Assembly: GCA_013365325.1 (NCBI GenBank) | Contig: JABVXV010000113.1 | Location: 62,001-126,000, forward strand | Length of the DNA: 64,000 nt | From: Dipetalonema caudispina | Taxonomy: Eukaryota; Nematoda; Chromadorea; Rhabditida; Onchocercidae | Direction: 5' to 3' | Part shown: positions 60,415 to 64,000 of the stretch, piece by piece | How positions within the stretch are numbered: position 1 is the first letter of the stretch | Layout: each line of letters begins with the position of its first letter | Made by a program: the position numbers and the translations under genes | Notes under the pieces: generated by a model | Databases searched by the model: none | What the model was told of the DNA's origin: nothing | What the model saw: only the letters and a program-made list of their open reading frames with translations

Positions 60415-63400
60415 TTATAACAGCTCCAGAGCTTGAGAATTAATCGCAATTTCTCCTTTTTGAATATACTGAGCTGAATTTTTCACAACCTGAAATGATA
60501 TAAATTTAAAGTTTCACACATAACCAATCAAATCAATGAGCAGATTATAATCAGAACAATTACGCTGCGTAAACTTAAACAATAAGTGCCAACTTTCGAA
60601 AAAGTCACTGAAAATAACTTGACAATACTAACCGTCACAATGCGCCGCGATGGATAATTGGAATCAATTTTCATAGATTGAATGCTTTACTTATAATTAC
60701 TACCGTCATTCTTAGGCAAAGCAGGTCTTAAATGCCAGCATAAATTCAATTCATGCAAACAACTAGCCCGATCTAATCGATATAGATAATTGACCATCAC
60801 GCCGTAACTGCTTTCCATTCCCTTCATTGTTGTATCAGCTTTCCAATTTATAGCATAAATTTCCGCACCATTTCGTAAATGAAAATTTTCTGAAGTAAAT
60901 ACAGAAATGCTATAAAATTTGGAAACCTAAATAATTTAAAATTTCAATTTAATTTAAATAGTTCTGGATAGTTGAAACAATCTGAATTTCTAAAGCAATT
61001 AAAAGTAAGGAAAAGGAAGGACAAAAAAAACGCCAGATACTTGTCGGAAGCAAAGTCTAGTGAAGCATTCAAACGAAGTACAACGTGAAATTGGGTTTTA
61101 AAATAGGAAAACAGGCTTTCTATAAACTACTAGAACGGTGTGTCAATTAATCAAATTGATGGGTTAACTCGAAAAAGCTTAGTCATAAAATGGAAGCAGC
61201 ATTATCTACAGAAGTTACTCTGCATCTGTGCCGATGGTGAATACAATCAATTTAAAATAGTGGAAGGTTATTCAGATTAGCAGTAATTACATTTAATCTA
61301 CTGCTTCAAAATAAAAGAATTACTACCATACATGCAATAACAGCAATTTTTATTAATTAGAAGACAGGAAAACTACCAACCGACGGGATCAAAAACACGT
61401 CCTGTACCAGAATGTTTTACTTCGAGCAAATACCGAACAGCTAAATGCAAAAGAATCTCGGAAATTTCTTCACACCTGTAAATAAATTTACAAGATTTAG
61501 CGAAAAGGAATATTTTTGCATACAACGTTAGGGAAGAATTTTCACGATTAATTCTCAGGCTAAGAAACACTATGATTTAAGAAGTTTGTGTTGGTTAATA
61601 AATTTTCCTTCATTATCATTCCTCAAAGCAATAACAAAGAAGTTAAGGCATATCAAACACAAATTTCCCACATTCAGCTGTTCCAAGCTCGATTTTTTCC
61701 GTAATATACACCGCTTTCACTGCGTGCACAAAACGCCATTACGATGAGCAATTCTTCAAATTCTTTTTCGAAAGAACTACTTTTATTTGAAAAGAAAATT
61801 TTATCTTACTTGCTAACATCAATTTTATTCAAATGATTCAATAAGAATAATCGCACGAGCTCGATTATTTTAATATCGCTTTTAAAAAATTCATTTTCCT
61901 CACACATCGTCAATAGTCTTTCGTCAATTATATCCCCTGAAATATCCAAAAATAGTAACTAATGATTGCAATTCCCACAAATTCAATTAATCTCAGGCAT
62001 TCTTAATTTTTTAATATCCATTCTGTCTCATGTCCATGACACATTATACTTCCATAACAATAAGACAGGACGAGAATTCAATAGTGCATGCCCACCAATA
62101 TGCGTCACATCCAATAATATCCAATTTCATCGAAGAATCCTAACTGGAATGACTTAAAATCACCAAAACTTTGCGACCATTTAAAGGAACGCATCCACTA
62201 TAGCTAAATCAACTGCCGTGAAAAAAGCCATCATTTCGACTTTCTCGATATTTGAGGTGGTATTTGAAATAAATTATGTTTATGGGCTTCCTGTTTTCAA
62301 CTTCAAGTTAACAAATTTCCAACCTCACAATCACAATAATCAAATGTTTTACCAGATGGTGCTGCACATTTAAGGGATCGTAAAAGCCAGGAACGGAAAT
62401 AAGGCATAGGTGATAAAGTCGCAAATACACGTATGTGCGGATTGGTGTTTGAAATCTCAGCAATTACTCGTTTTATCAACATATTACCCAAATCGATACC
62501 ACGCAACCCTGTAATTGTTATAGTTAATGTAGTTAATCTGAAGAGAATGAGCGACATGAATTGCGAATATTTTTTATAGCAGCCTTATAATTAGAATATG
62601 ACCGATGCCTTGAGGTCCAAAACATCCATTTAAGATAAAAACAACATCCTTCCATCTCCTTTGAAAAACTTAATGCCACCGTCAAAATGTGACAGGTAGT
62701 AATTGGTAGAGCAATTGGAAGTAAGTGATTTGCAACTGAACTGAAATTATGAGACAAAATTAAACTTTAATATCCTGCTAGCTAATCAATAGAAATGATA
62801 AAAATATGACCAAACAGAGGAAATATCTGTCAGGAAATTACCATAAAGTTGCAAAATCCGGTTCCAAAGATGTGCCAGGATAAGTGTGACCAGCAGAGGC
62901 AAAGATTATTATAACTCAAAGTTGGTGCTATATTAAGTATAATCGGAAAATGATACAAAGACATCAAAACCTGCTTGTGTTGATGATATCGAATAAAACA
63001 TAGCCGTATCATTCGCTGTTTCATCTTCAAGTATATCGGCGTCATTCATTATATCCTGAAAGTTGAAAGAGCTACAATTGTTGTGTTAGAAAATAAGAGG
63101 ATTGACAAAGAACTATACAATTACTTTCAATAAAGTTATTTACTGCGTACTCTTTCTATTACTGCCACCATCACAGAAGACATAAAAAAACGACACGATT
63201 CTATAATTTTCATATAAAGGCTGCTAAGAAATTCATATAGGAATCCTGAAAGAGATTGTTATTCGATATGCAGTCATATCCATTGTCATCGGTATAGGAT
63301 GATCATTAAATACTGTCGATATAATTTGCTTAGCTGATCAACGACAAAATATATTATAACAGCAATTCTATTCTAACTTAAAGGCTACAATTTAAAAGAA

Positions 63401-64000
63401 AATCCAACTAACTTCAAGATTTTTGGAAATTTTCTTCATAAATGCAGCATAAACAACCACCAGTGGTTCACGAGCCATAGCTTCATGCATAAACACAAAG
63501 CATCGTCGATTAGGGCCAAGGCGACGTTTCATATCTAACAAACCGGCTATTGGATGAACAGCTTCATATTCAATAACCTGAGAGAGGGAAAATCGATGAA
63601 TAAATGCATGGTCCACTCATTCTGGCCCAGCTAATTAAAACTAAATTCAGAAAATAAAAATTTTCAAGTTTAGCCACTAGTTAATAACGGAATACCAAAA
63701 ATTTCTCATAACAGATCCTGAAAAATCAGAAATCTAATTAAGCTAACCTTATCAAGGATATCACCCGGTGATTCAATCGTCAGTTGTTGCAAGCGCAAAT
63801 TACTTTGACAAAACCAAAGCGTTAATAATTCACGAAAACAATTTTCGACGGGTCGTAATGCTGCACTTTCAGTTCGTGTCAGATCCGAAGAACGAAGCAT
63901 TTCCTGCAATTCGAAAGTGAAATAATCAATACTGTCCAGCTGATACTCCAAATTTTAATTTATATCATACCTGGATAAAGATAACTTTCTCGTCACAACT
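60415..64000 (-). CDS. MLYCD: malonyl-CoA decarboxylase (5' part beyond window)
   Basis: Converts malonyl-CoA to acetyl-CoA and CO2, relieving the malonyl-CoA block on fatty-acid oxidation. Visible exons: 64000-63971 (partial), 63903-63748, 63577-63413, 63055-62971, 62508-62353, 61936-61810, 61475-61381, 60889-60704 and 60473-60415; 352 codons in one frame, against about 490 residues in the human enzyme. Landmarks: EAVHPIAGLLDMKRRLGPNR and CFVFMHEAMAREPLVV; FYSISSTQAGLRGIDLG, which holds the Ser equivalent to human Ser329; VFATLSPMPYFRSWLL; and ENFHLRNGAEIYAINW, with the His equivalent to human His423. The end of the protein is less certain: two acceptors 16 bases apart (exon starts 60489 and 60473) precede the last exon, and only the inner one keeps phase, ending AINSQALELL. 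No SKL-type peroxisomal signal is seen. If the penultimate exon is not spliced at 60704, a stop follows about 16 bases later. Confidence 0.92.

Overview
The window looks like nuclear DNA of a parasitic nematode, most likely a filarial (Onchocercidae). It is strongly AT-rich, with split genes, TTTCAG-type acceptors, acceptors a few tens of bases upstream of start codons (consistent with spliced-leader trans-splicing), many homopolymers and microsatellites, and proteins of metazoan type. No tool was run. Gene models were built by hand from exon homology, GT/AG borders and phase continuity; every multi-exon model given keeps frame through all its junctions.

Layout: (1) 346-9283, minus: cullin-4 scaffold of CRL4 ubiquitin ligases, 20 exons, 3' end beyond the window. 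(2) 11327/14871-17836, plus: TPD52-family coiled-coil trafficking protein with two candidate first exons; it is divergent from cul-4 across a 2-kb shared upstream region. (3) 22502-27824, minus: dual-oxidase maturation factor (DOXA-1/DUOXA), 6 exons. (4) 27825-38701: 11-kb gene-poor, simple-sequence-rich desert. (5) 38702-42994, minus: secreted chymotrypsin-fold serine-protease homologue whose triad Asp and Ser are replaced. (6) 44125-45525, minus: TMEM70-like mitochondrial membrane protein. (7) 46649-48286, minus: Vma12/TMEM199-like V-ATPase assembly factor. (8) 50674-55734, minus: ubiquitin-specific protease of USP36/42 type, 12 exons. (9) 60415-64000, minus: malonyl-CoA decarboxylase, 5' part beyond the window.

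The genes do not form one pathway. Cullin-4 and the USP act on opposite sides of ubiquitin signalling. DOXA-1 supports a dual oxidase that in nematodes cross-links the cuticle. The USP, Vma12 and TMEM70 genes lie head to tail on one strand with spliced-leader-like acceptors close to the Vma12 and TMEM70 start codons, so a nematode operon is possible. No known CRISPR, phage, plasmid or bacterial system is present, and I found no convincing tRNA or rRNA gene. The most unusual items are the triad-less protease homologue, the candidate alternative TPD52 promoter, several inverted repeats (60057-60093, 57855-57881, 22893-23031), a degenerate tandem repeat near 29.5 kb and the missing cullin C-terminal exon at the window edge.
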